This document shows positions 35,009 to 43,471 of a stretch of 64,000 nucleotides of DNA, piece by piece. Under the pieces are notes generated by a model. The model worked only from the letters and a program-made list of their open reading frames with translations, ran no database searches and was not told the origin of the DNA. Source of the DNA: Streptomyces sp. B3I8 (GTDB lineage: Bacteria; Actinomycetota; Actinomycetes; Streptomycetales; Streptomycetaceae); assembly GCF_030816915.1 (NCBI RefSeq), contig NZ_JAUSYN010000002.1, forward strand, positions 682,001 to 746,000, given 5' to 3'. Each line of letters begins with the position of its first letter. The stretch's first letter is position 1. The position numbers and the translations under genes were made by a program.

Positions 35009-36640
35009 ATGACCCGGACACCGTCCCCTGCCGTCCAGGACGTGGCGATCGTGGGCTTCGGCCCGGTGGGCCAGCTGCTCGCCCTGCTGCTGGGCAGGGC
35101 CGGACACGACGTCATTGCCCTGGAACGCTGGCCCAAGCCCTACAACCTGCCCCGCGCGGTCCACTTCGACGACGAGATCGGCCGGATCTTCCAGGCCGCC
35201 GGCGTAAGCGAAAAGGTCGCAGCGGTCACCGATCCGGTGCCCGACCACTACGAGTGGCGCAACCGGGAGGGCGAGTCCCTGGTCCGTATCGACTGGTCGG
35301 GCACCGGCCCCTGCGGCTGGCCCACCGCCAGCTTCTTCTCCCAGCCCCAACTGGAAGCCGTCCTGTCCCGGGCCGCCGAAGACCTGCCCACGGTCACCGT
35401 CGCCCGCGGCTGCGAAGTCGTCGACCTGGAACACACCGCAGACCACGTCCGCCTGATCACGGACGGCCCGTGCGGCCCCGGCGAGGTCCGTGCCCGGTAC
35501 ATCATCGGCGCGGACGGTGCCAACAGCTTCGTCCGCAGCCGCATGGCCACCACCGTCACCGACCTGGGCTTCTTCTACGACTGGCTGATCGTCGACACCC
35601 AGCCCCACGAGCAGGCCACCTGGGCGCCGATGAACTGGCAGCTGTGCGACCCCTCCCGGCCCACCACCATCGTCTCCGGCGGCCCCGGGCGCCGCCGCTG
35701 GGAGTTCATGCGCCTGCCCCATGAGAGCGTCGAGGAACTCAACACCCTCGACACCGCATGGAAGCTGCTCGAACCCTGGGGCCGCACGCCGGACAACACC
35801 ACCATCGAGCGGCACACCGTCTACACCTTCCAGGCCCGCTGGGTCGACCGCTGGCGCGAAGGCAGGCTCCTGCTGGCCGGGGACGCCGCCCACCAGATGC
35901 CGCCCTTCGCCGGCCAGGGCATGTGCTCGGGCATGCGCGACGCCATGAACCTGGCCTGGAAACTCGCCCTCGTCCTCGACGGCACAGCAGACCCAGCGCT
36001 CTTGGACACCTACACCAGCGAGCGCAGCGACCACGTTCAGCACGCCATCGGCATGTCCATGGCCCTGGGCCAGGTCATCTGCGTCCTGGACCCCGACGAA
36101 GCTGTCACCCGCGACGCCCGCATGATCGCCGGCGAGGCCGACCCTCGTCGCGTGCTGCCCGCGCCCCCACCACCCGTCCTCGGCGACGGCGTCCTGCGCC
36201 GCACGGCCGACGGACACCGCGCGGCGGACGTCGGCCACCTCACCCCGCAGTACAAGGTCACCCACCAGGGACAGACAGCCCTGCTCGACAGCCTCACCGG
36301 TGGCGGCTTCACCCTGCTGACCGACGGCCACCAGCCCCTTGACGCCCTCGACGACGCCGACCATCGCTTCCTCACGAGCATTGGCGCCACCGTCGTGGCC
36401 CTGTACCCGGAGCACGCACCCGCCGACGGGTACCTCGACAGTGACGGCGGCTATCTGCCACACATGCGCGAGCACGGCCACACCGCCGCCATCGTCCGCC
36501 CCGACTTCTACCTCTTCGGGGCAGCCTCCACCGGCCCCGAACTGCGCGAGCTGCTCGGCCAGCTCCGCGAACAACTTCGCCACCCCGCATCCCCCGGCAC
36601 CGTCAGCCCCGCCCCCGAGCCACTGCTCGCCCTGGACTGA
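35009..36640 (+). CDS. FAD-dependent aromatic hydroxylase (MhpA-like)
   Basis: 543 aa. The FAD-binding motif is IVGFGPVGQLLALLLGRAGH and the second is GDAAHQMPPFAGQGMCSGMRDA; the GADGAN-type DG motif is GADGANSFVR. The length and the C-terminal thioredoxin-like domain (residues about 410-540) match 3-(3-hydroxyphenyl)propionate hydroxylases and other two-domain phenol hydroxylases. It adds an OH to a phenol using NAD(P)H and O2, giving the catechol for the dioxygenase. ATG 35009 follows GAGACGAGG. Confidence 0.9.
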   Translation: MTRTPSPAVQDVAIVGFGPVGQLLALLLGRAGHDVIALERWPKPYNLPRAVHFDDEIGRIFQAAGVSEKVAAVTDPVPDHYEWRNREGESLVRIDWSGTGPCGWPTASFFSQPQLEAVLSRAAEDLPTVTVARGCEVVDLEHTADHVRLITDGPCGPGEVRARYIIGADGANSFVRSRMATTVTDLGFFYDWLIVDTQPHEQATWAPMNWQLCDPSRPTTIVSGGPGRRRWEFMRLPHESVEELNTLDTAWKLLEPWGRTPDNTTIERHTVYTFQARWVDRWREGRLLLAGDAAHQMPPFAGQGMCSGMRDAMNLAWKLALVLDGTADPALLDTYTSERSDHVQHAIGMSMALGQVICVLDPDEAVTRDARMIAGEADPRRVLPAPPPPVLGDGVLRRTADGHRAADVGHLTPQYKVTHQGQTALLDSLTGGGFTLLTDGHQPLDALDDADHRFLTSIGATVVALYPEHAPADGYLDSDGGYLPHMREHGHTAAIVRPDFYLFGAASTGPELRELLGQLREQLRHPASPGTVSPAPEPLLALD

Positions 36641-36824
36641 ACGCTCTTCTCGACCGCGGTCGGCGGTCGTACGGGTCACCGCACGGCCCGTGCCACCGCT
36701 GTGCCCCAGCGGCTGCGCTCCGCACCGTGGGCACCGCCGAGGCGTCCGGGCCCCGCCACCGCTGCCGCGCGGCCCGGACGCCCCGCCGCGGCCTCTGCCA
36801 CCGACGCCAAGACCGAAGGACCCC

Positions 36825-37028
36825 ATGGACAAGACAGTCCCCTCCGCAGCTCAGGCCGTGGCCGACATCACCGAAGGATCCTCCCTGGCCGTGGGCGGCT
36901 CCGGACTGTGCGGCAGTCCCGCCACCCTCAGTGTCAGGACCGCCGCGCCAGGAGTCAGCCCCACGCACATCCTCGCCGCCACCGCCGCACCCGTGCACGT
37001 TCCCGCACCAACGGGACAGCAGAGCTGA
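36825..37028 (+). pseudogene. collapsed 3-oxoacid CoA-transferase (subunit A start fused to subunit B end)
   Basis: 67 codons. Residues 1-35 (MDKTVPSAAQAVADI, SSLAVGGSGLCGSP) match the start of CoA-transferase subunit A, which continues VGGFGLCGIP. Residues from about 40 (TAAPGVSPTHILAATAAPVHV) look like the C-terminal end of subunit B (LAPGVSVDEVRAKTGAPL). The simplest reading is one in-frame deletion of roughly 400 codons spanning both genes. No activity is expected. The upstream ribosome site GACCGAAGGACC remains. Confidence 0.65.
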
Positions 37029-37302
37029 AGCCTCCCGCCGGCCCGATGACCTGGACAGCCGCCGGACCGGCGGGAACAGCTCACCCTTCAAGCCCCGCCC
37101 CGGCCGCACTGCCATGTTCGAGGCTGCCCTGTCTCGCGGCCGGGGCGGTCCCACCCACCCGCACCAGCGACCCGACCCGCCGTTCAACCCCTCAGCCCGC
37201 GCCGCCACCCTCCGGGCCCGGCGAACTCGGAAGAGCGCCGTACCGGACGACGCACCCAGTGGTGCGCCGGCATCGCCCGTTCCACCGCACAGGAGACACC
37301 AC

Positions 37303-38412
37303 GTGACCTACCCGACCTCACCCGCTCGGCATGCTTCCGCGGACAGGACGGCGGTGACGCACGTGCGTGTCTTCGACGGCCGTCGGCTCACCGAACCGCG
37401 GACGGTGGTCATCGCCGGCGGCGTGATCTCCCCGGACACCTCCGTCACCGGGGCGAAGGTCGTCGAAGGCGACGGCATGATCCTCATGCCGGGACTGATC
37501 GACGCCCACGTCCACCTCCACGGCCCCCAGACCCTTGAGCAACTGTGCTCCTACGGCGTCACCACTGCCTTGGACATGGCCACCTGGCCTCCGCAGCTCC
37601 TGGCGTCCCTGCGTAACACACCCGGCGTGACCGACATCCGCAGCGCCGGCACCCCTGCCATCGGCACAGGCGGCCCGCACGCCAAGATCCCCGGGATGGC
37701 CGCAGACGCAGTCGTCCGCACGCCCCAGCAGGCCGCGGAATTCGTCGCCGCACAGGTCTCCGCAGGTTCGGACTACATCAAGATCGTGGCCGAAGCCCCC
37801 GGAAAGGGCGGACCGAACCAGGAGACCGTCGACGCTCTGGTCGCGGCCGCGCACACTCACGGAAAACTCGCCGTCGCGCATGCCGCCACCGCCGGGGCCT
37901 ACCGGATGGCCCTGGACGCCGGCGTCGACATCCTCACCCATATCCCCCTCGACCAGCCCCTGAGCCCGTCCGACATCGCACGCATGGCCGCCGAGGGCCG
38001 GGCCGCCGTGCCGACTCTGACGATGATGGAAGGCACCGCAGCCGCACGCGGGGCCGCACCTGCCTACCGCACCGCCCGGCAGAACGTGGCCGCACTGCAT
38101 CAGGCCGGTGTCCCCGTGCTCGCCGGCACCGACGCCAACACCCAGCCCGGCGTGCCCTTCCAGGTCCCGCACGGCCCCAGCCTCCACCACGAACTTCAAC
38201 TCCTCGTCGACGCCGGCCTCACCCCCGCCGAGGCCCTGAACTCCGCCACCGCCGGACCTGCCCGCCACTTCAGCCTCACCGACCGCGGTTCCATCACCCC
38301 GGGACAGCGCGCCGACCTCCTGCTCATCGACGGCGACCCCCTCGCGGACATCCGCGCGAGCCGGAACATCCGCCGCATCTGGTGCGGCGGCACAGAAACC
38401 GCCCCCGCCTGA
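37303..38412 (+). CDS. amidohydrolase-superfamily enzyme (imidazolonepropionase-like)
   Basis: 369 aa from GTG behind AGGAGACACCAC. Metal ligands are visible: HxH in LIDAHVHLHG, Lys in SDYIKIVAEAP, His in AVAHAATAG and ILTHIPLD, Asp in VLAGTDANTQPG. It is a subtype with a carbamylated-lysine-like binuclear or mononuclear centre acting on cyclic amides or lactones. In the cluster it could open a ring or hydrolyse an amide of the growth substrate. No signal peptide. Confidence 0.88.
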   Translation: MTYPTSPARHASADRTAVTHVRVFDGRRLTEPRTVVIAGGVISPDTSVTGAKVVEGDGMILMPGLIDAHVHLHGPQTLEQLCSYGVTTALDMATWPPQLLASLRNTPGVTDIRSAGTPAIGTGGPHAKIPGMAADAVVRTPQQAAEFVAAQVSAGSDYIKIVAEAPGKGGPNQETVDALVAAAHTHGKLAVAHAATAGAYRMALDAGVDILTHIPLDQPLSPSDIARMAAEGRAAVPTLTMMEGTAAARGAAPAYRTARQNVAALHQAGVPVLAGTDANTQPGVPFQVPHGPSLHHELQLLVDAGLTPAEALNSATAGPARHFSLTDRGSITPGQRADLLLIDGDPLADIRASRNIRRIWCGGTETAPA

Positions 38413-38442
38413 CATCCCCCCGTCCTGTAATGGAGACCCGCC

Positions 38443-39435
38443 ATGTCCGACAGCCCCGAACCGCTCGTGGACGTCCACGCCCACTTCCTCACCCCCCGCT
38501 ACCTCCAGGAGGCCAAGACAGCCGGACACCTGCGCCCCGACGGCATGGGCGCCTGGCCCACCTGGGAGGCGGACCGGCACCTGGAACTCATGGACCAGTG
38601 GGGCATCGCCACCTCCCTGCTGTCCATCTCCTCACCCGGCACCCACTTCGGCGACGACAAGGCCGCCCGAGCCCTCAGCCGCCACGTCAACGAAACCGGC
38701 GCCGAACTCGAACGCGCCAACCCCGACCGATTCGGGCACTTCGCCTCCCTGCCCCTGCCCGACGTGGACGCGGCCCTCGAAGAGCTCGCCTACGCCATGG
38801 ACCAACTCGGCAGCGACGGCGTCACCCTGGAAACCAACGCCCACGGCATCTACCTCGGTGACGCCCGCCTCACACCGCTGCTGGCGGAACTCGACCGCCG
38901 CCGTACCCCCGTATTCGTGCACCCCACCTCACCCCCGAACTTCGAGACGGTGTCCCTGGGCCGCCCCCGGCCCATGCTCGAGTTCATCTTCGACACCACC
39001 CGCACCGTCAGCGACCTCGTCTTCAACGGCCGTCTGACGCAGTACCCGAACATCCCGTGGATCTTCACCCACGGCGCGGGCGCCCTACCGCTGCTGAGTG
39101 ACCGCATGGAACTCTTCCGGAGCGTCTTCGCCTCCAGCGCCCCGGCCGATCACGGCAGCGAACCCATCGGCCCGATCCCCGAACAGATCAGCCGCCTCTG
39201 GTTCGACATCGCGGGAACCCCCTTCCCCCGCCAGGTCCCCGCACTCACCGCCGCCTTCGGCACCCAACGCCTGCTGTACGGAAGTGACTACTGCTTCACC
39301 CCCGCACCCGGTGCCACCGCACAGATCACCTCCATCGACACCGCGACCCAACCGGAGAACGACACCTGGCGCGCTCTCACCTCCCGTAACGCCCGCCGTC
39401 TCTTTCCGCGTCTTGCGACCCACACTCATGTGTAG
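38443..39435 (+). CDS. amidohydrolase 2 / ACMSD-like decarboxylase or hydrolase
   Basis: 330 aa. HxH near the N-terminus (VDVHAHFL), His in FVHPTSP, His in FTHGAGALP, and Asp in LYGSDYCF complete the amidohydrolase 2 metal site. The family includes aminocarboxymuconate-semialdehyde, resorcylate and salicylate decarboxylases. In this cluster it may remove a carboxyl group from an aromatic acid or from a ring-cleavage product. Last intact gene before the dead IS3 element. Confidence 0.9.
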   Translation: MSDSPEPLVDVHAHFLTPRYLQEAKTAGHLRPDGMGAWPTWEADRHLELMDQWGIATSLLSISSPGTHFGDDKAARALSRHVNETGAELERANPDRFGHFASLPLPDVDAALEELAYAMDQLGSDGVTLETNAHGIYLGDARLTPLLAELDRRRTPVFVHPTSPPNFETVSLGRPRPMLEFIFDTTRTVSDLVFNGRLTQYPNIPWIFTHGAGALPLLSDRMELFRSVFASSAPADHGSEPIGPIPEQISRLWFDIAGTPFPRQVPALTAAFGTQRLLYGSDYCFTPAPGATAQITSIDTATQPENDTWRALTSRNARRLFPRLATHTHV

Positions 39436-39595
39436 GAGGTGAAGGCGTGGTTGCTGTATGCGCTGAGGCCGAGCCCCGCGGGTCGGACACGAACGGAGCC
39501 CTCGTCGATGAGGCAGGGCAGGCTGGGCCGGTATGGAGCACGTTGCGGTGGTCGGCTTACCTGGCACCGTGCACGCCTCTGCGATGTCGTAACGG
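39436..39595. other. short spacer before the IS remnant
   Basis: The minus strand has an open frame ending SAYSNHAFTSYT beside the amidohydrolase stop, but it matches no family I know. It could be the tail of a disrupted gene. Confidence 0.3.
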
Positions 39596-40120
39596 GCGCT
39601 ATTTTTGTGGAGACCGATCCGGGGCTCTGTGAGCGCGTTGTCCAGGGTGCCGCCGAGCGTGCCGATCGAGGCGTCGATGCCGGCCCCGAGGAGGTACGCG
39701 GTGAACGCGGACGAGGTGTATCGGCTGCCTGCATCGCAGGTCAGCGGCCCGCTCATGGCCGTCGTCGCGGGGAGTGGTGCGGATCTTCTTCCCGCGTCGG
39801 GCGCCTTGGAGACCGAGGTCGCGCATCAGCCGGGTGACCGTGCAGCGGGCCGCCGGTATGCCTTCGCGGTGCAGCTGCCGCCAGGCCTCCCGCACTCCGT
39901 AGACGCTGAGGTTCTCCGTGTGGACACGGCTGGTCCGCTTCTTCAGCTCAGCGTCACGGCCCGGCCGGGCGCTGGGGTTGCGGCTTGTGGCGGCGTAGTA
40001 GGTGCTCGTCGCGATCTACAGTCCGTGGCTGGTCAGGACTCGGCAGATCGGCTCGGCTCCGAACACCTCGCGGTGAGTGTCGATGAACGCTACGAGCGTT
40101 TCGAGGGCCGGTCGAGCTCG
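39596..40120 (-). pseudogene. IS3-type transposase OrfB, interrupted and deleted
   Basis: The start LVAFIDTHREVFGAEPICRVL runs into an in-frame TAG (40018-40016) where functional copies have a Gln codon. After it IATSTYYAAT and GVREAWRQLHREGIPAARCT continue in the same frame to GHERAADL near 39740. The next piece, DAGSRYTSSAFTAYLLGAGI, is in a different frame, so most of the DDE core has been deleted with a frameshift. It stops at GLHKN near 39596. Confidence 0.75.
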
Positions 40121-40414
40121 GCCGCAGAGCAAGCCGGGCCGCTTCGAGGATCTCGTTCGCCCGTCGCAGCCCGGCGTTCTCGGCTCGCAGCCGCTTGATC
40201 TGCGCAGCCTCCTCGGACGTCGTGCCGGGCCGCCGGCCGACGTCCACCTCCGCCTTGCGGACCCAGGTCCGCACCGTCTCAGCCGCACCGATACCCAGCT
40301 TCGCCGCCACTGCCTTCATCGCGGCCCACCCGGTCGGGCAGTTCGGTCGGATCTCCGCAACCATGTGCACCGCACGATCGCGAAGCTCAGGGGGTAAGGG
40401 GACAGACGTGCCAT
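40118..40414 (-). pseudogene. IS3-type transposase OrfA, frameshifted
   Basis: From ATG 40414 the frame reads MARLSPYP and then is lost. The true continuation (PPELRDRAVHMVAEIRP, LGIGAAETVRTWVRKAE, then the leucine-zipper-like QIKRLRAENAGLRRANEILEA) is in another frame. One lost base in a run of G (plus strand 40390-40394, five instead of six) explains it. Confidence 0.75.
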
Positions 40415-40464
40415 GACTCGGTCCTCTCAGGGAATCGAGCCTCCACCAGACCCGGAGCGGTTCA

Positions 40465-40767
40465 CCAGCCTTGCCCTCGGCAACCCAACCGCACCTCGAC
40501 AAGCCGACGTCAGTACGTGCTTGTCCTGGATCAACTGGACACCCCTGGGAAGTCGTTACGCCCTGTGCCATGTCGTACCGCAGGACTCGCACACCGACAC
40601 CACACATCACGCACCGAGGTCCGGGCCAGATGCGGCCAACTCGGCTCAGCATCGAGCGTTTCCCCGCTTGACCGCAGGTCGAATGCGACGGTGAGCGGGT
40701 CTGACCAGCCGTCCAGGAAATCGCTGCCCCTTCGACAAGAGACCCGGTCGCTGCAACCCCGCACGCC
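40465..40767. other. spacer between IS3 remnant and ung
   Basis: About 300 bp of lower G+C sequence. I see no gene, repeat or clear terminator. It may be residual sequence carried with the ung copy or the IS. Confidence 0.35.
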
Positions 40768-41445
40768 CTACGGCAGCCGCCAGTCGACCTGCTGCCCGCC
40801 CTGCCCAATCAGCAGGTCATTGGCACGGCTGAACGGCCGCGAGCCGAAGAAACCGCGATCCGCCGACATCGGCGATGGGTGCGCGGACTCGATCGCCGGC
40901 AGATCTCCCAGCAGTGGTCGCGCATTGCGCGCGTCACGGCCCCACAAGATGGACACCAACGGCTTACCACGCCCGGCGAGAGCACGGATGGCCTGCTCGG
41001 TGACCTCCTCCCACCCCTTGCCCCGGTGCGCACCCGGCTTGCGCGGGGCCGTGGTCAGCGCCCTGTTGAGCAGCAGCACACCCTGCCGCGTCCACGGCGT
41101 CAGGTCACCGTTCGACGGCCTGGCCAGTCCGAGGTCGGAGTGCATCTCCCGGAAGATGTTCTCCAGGCTCCCCGGCAGCGAACGCACCTCGGGCGAGACG
41201 GCGAAACTCAGCCCGATCGCCATACCCGGCGTGGGGTAAGGATCCTGCCCCACGATCAGGACACGGACGTCGTCGAAAGGCTGTTGGAAAGCCCGCAGGA
41301 CGTTGGCCCCGGAGGGTAGATAGGTCCGGCCGGCCGCTATCTCGCTCCGGAGGAAGTCCCCCATGGACGCGATGCGTTCAGCCACAGGTTCAAGAGCCTT
41401 CGCCCAGCCTGCTTCGACGAGTTCATGCAAGGGTCGTGGTGCCAC
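40768..41445 (-). CDS. ung: uracil-DNA glycosylase, family 1, intact copy
   Basis: 225 aa, complete. The water-activating motif is GQDPYP (Asp68), and the DNA-intercalation/uracil motif is [18 protein letters not shown]. It removes uracil from DNA in base excision repair. By hand alignment it matches the truncated plus-strand copy (41690-42142) at 127 of 150 residues. It lies in opposite orientation, between the IS3 remnant and that broken copy. Confidence 0.93.
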   Translation of the reverse strand: MAPRPLHELVEAGWAKALEPVAERIASMGDFLRSEIAAGRTYLPSGANVLRAFQQPFDDVRVLIVGQDPYPTPGMAIGLSFAVSPEVRSLPGSLENIFREMHSDLGLARPSNGDLTPWTRQGVLLLNRALTTAPRKPGAHRGKGWEEVTEQAIRALAGRGKPLVSILWGRDARNARPLLGDLPAIESAHPSPMSADRGFFGSRPFSRANDLLIGQGGQQVDWRLP

Positions 41446-41521
41446 GGCACCTCACTCTACTGGTGGACGCCATGCCTCGGCACCGCACAGAAGCCCTCAC
41501 GCACGGTTGCCGCTCCGGGCG

Positions 41522-41635
41522 CTACTCTTCCTCCTCGTCGAACTCGTCCAACCGGTCGAGCGGATCACGCAGCCGGTCACCGGGAAGGAGGGGAGCTTGT
41601 TGCACTCAGTGATCAAGCCACTCCGCCGCAGTCAT
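41522..41635 (-). pseudogene. small remnant with in-frame TGA
   Basis: On the minus strand ATG 41635 reads MTAAEWLDH, then TGA (41608-41606), and the same frame continues from GTG 41605 with [20 protein letters not shown] and a highly acidic end (EFDEEEE) to TAG. The acidic tail looks like a real protein C-terminus. It is either a gene broken by one nonsense mutation or two tiny adjacent frames; I do not know the family. Confidence 0.35.
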
Positions 41636-41689
41636 CGCGCCTGGTCCGCCTCTCGCCGCCGATACACAGATCACGGGACTTCCGCGCAC

Positions 41690-42142
41690 GCGGTGGGGCT
41701 CTCGTTCTCCGTCACTCCAGAGGTGCGGCCGCTGCCGGGCAGTCTGCTGAACATCTTCCGCGAGCTCCATACCGATCTGGGGCTGCCCCAGCCGTCCAAC
41801 GGCGATCTGACGCCGTGGACGCGGCAGGGTGTGCTGCTGCTCAACAGGGCGCTGACCACGGCACCGCGCAAGCCGGGTGCGCACCGGGGCAAGGGGTGGG
41901 AGGAGGCCACCGAGCAGGCCATCCGTGCTCTCGCCACCCGTGGCACGCCGTTGGTGTCGATCCTGTGGGGCCGCGACGCCCGCAACCTGCGTCCGCTCCT
42001 CGGTGACCTGCCGTCCGTGGAGTCCTCGCATCCGTCCCCGATGTCGGCCGACCGGGGCTTCCCCGGCTCCCGTCCGTTCAGCCGCGCGAACGACCTGCTG
42101 ACCCGTCAGGGCGCGGCCCCGGTGGACCGGCGTCTCCCGTGA
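41690..42142 (+). pseudogene. N-terminally truncated uracil-DNA glycosylase
   Basis: Similarity to ung begins abruptly at residue 76 ([12 protein letters not shown]) and runs to the last residue. The lost part includes GQDPYP, so glycosylase activity is not expected. The HPSP motif is kept and the frame is open, as expected for recent truncation. Its TGA overlaps the GTG of the next gene, the usual operon link for the native locus, so I infer this is the old resident copy. In-frame upstream starts exist, but the added residues are not ung-like. Confidence 0.8.
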
Positions 42143-43212
42143 CCTCGCCCGGCGGCCCCCGGTTGGACGGTGCGGAGGCTTCCGGCGCCGCGGCCTCCGG
42201 CGGGGCGGTGGTGGCCGGTGTGGACTCGGGAGGATCCGGGGTCCGCGTGGTGCTGGCCCGGGTCGACGGCGAGGTGGTGGCCGGGCCGTTCGTGTCGCGG
42301 GAGCCGGTGCGCACCGGGACCCGGGGCATCGACGCCGGGCATCTGCTGGAGCAACTCGTGCCGGCGGTGCGGCGGCTGCTGGCGGAGGCGGGGGCGGCCG
42401 CGCCGGTCGCCGTGGCCGTCGGCGCGGCGGGTATGGCGACGCTCGGGGACGGCCTGCGGGCCGAGCTGCCCGCAGCCCTGGAGCGGGAGCTGGGCGTGTC
42501 CCGGCTGGCGCTGGCCGCCGACGCCGTCACCGCCTACACCGGTGCGCTGGGCGTCCGGCCGGGCGCGGTCGTCGCGGCGGGCACCGGACTGATCGCGGTG
42601 GGCACGGATCTGTCCGGCTGGCGCCGCGCGGACGGCTGGGGGCATCTGCTCGGCGACTGCGGGGGCGGCGCGTGGATCGGCCGGGCGGGGCTGGAGGCCG
42701 CGCTGCGGGCCCACGACGGGCGGCCGGGCGGGTCGGCGGCGTTGCTGCGGCGGGCCGAGGAGGTGTTCGGGCCGGTCGCCGAGTTGCCGGGGCGGTTGTA
42801 TCCGCGGGCGGACCGCGCCGCCGTACTCGCCTCGTTCGCCCCCGAGGTGGCCGGCTGCGCCGGGGACGACCCGGTCGCGGCGGGCGTGCTGCGGGCCGCC
42901 GCCCGGAACGTCGCAGAGTCCGCTGCGGCCGTCTGCCCGCCTTCCGGACAACCCCGGCTGGCCGTCACGGGAGGCCTGGTGAAGCTCGGCGAGGCGTTCA
43001 CCGCCCCGTTGGCGGAGGAGCTGACGCGTTGCCTGCCGCACGCGCGGCGGGTGCCCGCCGAGGGTGATCCGCTGCACGGCGCGGTGCGGATCGCGCGTGA
43101 ACTGGCGACCGGACCGCTCGCGCTTCCGCAGGACGCGCGGATGCTGCGGGTCACGGTCGGGGGCAGGACGCCGTCCACCACGGCCGGAAACCGACCCTCG
43201 TCGGCGCCGTGA
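42139..43212 (+). CDS. N-acetylglucosamine kinase-like ATPase (BadF/BadG family)
   Basis: 357 aa from a GTG that overlaps the ung stop. The ATPase phosphate motifs are [16 protein letters not shown] and [12 protein letters not shown], and [17 protein letters not shown] is the adenosine-proximal loop seen in GlcNAc kinases. It should phosphorylate GlcNAc or a related amino sugar. Its expression depends on the now-truncated ung upstream unless an internal promoter exists. Confidence 0.87.
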   Translation: MTSPGGPRLDGAEASGAAASGGAVVAGVDSGGSGVRVVLARVDGEVVAGPFVSREPVRTGTRGIDAGHLLEQLVPAVRRLLAEAGAAAPVAVAVGAAGMATLGDGLRAELPAALERELGVSRLALAADAVTAYTGALGVRPGAVVAAGTGLIAVGTDLSGWRRADGWGHLLGDCGGGAWIGRAGLEAALRAHDGRPGGSAALLRRAEEVFGPVAELPGRLYPRADRAAVLASFAPEVAGCAGDDPVAAGVLRAAARNVAESAAAVCPPSGQPRLAVTGGLVKLGEAFTAPLAEELTRCLPHARRVPAEGDPLHGAVRIARELATGPLALPQDARMLRVTVGGRTPSTTAGNRPSSAP

Positions 43213-43471
43213 CGGGCGACGCCGCCGTGCCCCGGCACGACTTTTCGGCCACCCTGCCACCCGAAGGGGTGAATCCGCCCGACGCCGGTTCCCTCCCCGG
43301 TGGGACGGCCCCCCGCTTCACCGGCAGCCCCGACAATCGTTCGCCGACACGGTCCAACCATGCCGATCGTCTCGAATTCGTACGTACCTCATCAGACAAA
43401 TCCGGACGGATACCGCTCACCCGGCCCCTCCCCGAACAGGGGAGCCCAGGAAGCCAGTAGCATGCGGCGCC
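43213..43471. other. region between the GlcNAc-kinase-like gene and cbiX
   Basis: About 259 bp. An 83-codon frame from GTG 43209 overlaps the previous stop but has no known similarity. TTCGG...CCGAA around 43244-43265 makes a short dyad. The cbiX promoter must lie here. Confidence 0.35.

Larger units (their letters stand above)
39596..40464 (-). mobile_element. degenerate IS3-family element
   Basis: The right end at 40464, read on the minus strand, begins TGAACCGCTCCGGGTCTGG, typical of Streptomyces IS3 ends. OrfA and OrfB remnants follow in the usual order. The left end is missing: OrfB similarity stops near 39596 and no matching inverted repeat is found. Three separate lesions kill it (see the two pseudogenes). 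Confidence 0.8.

Noticed and set aside
41363..41689. Upstream extension of the truncated ung frame as a new protein
   Set aside because: The added residues overlap the start of the opposite ung gene and are not similar to any family; probably chance reading frame.
43209..43460. 83-codon frame overlapping the GlcNAc-kinase-like stop
   Set aside because: Starts in a GTGA overlap but has no similarity, poor codon pattern in the middle and no ribosome site of its own; left as intergenic.
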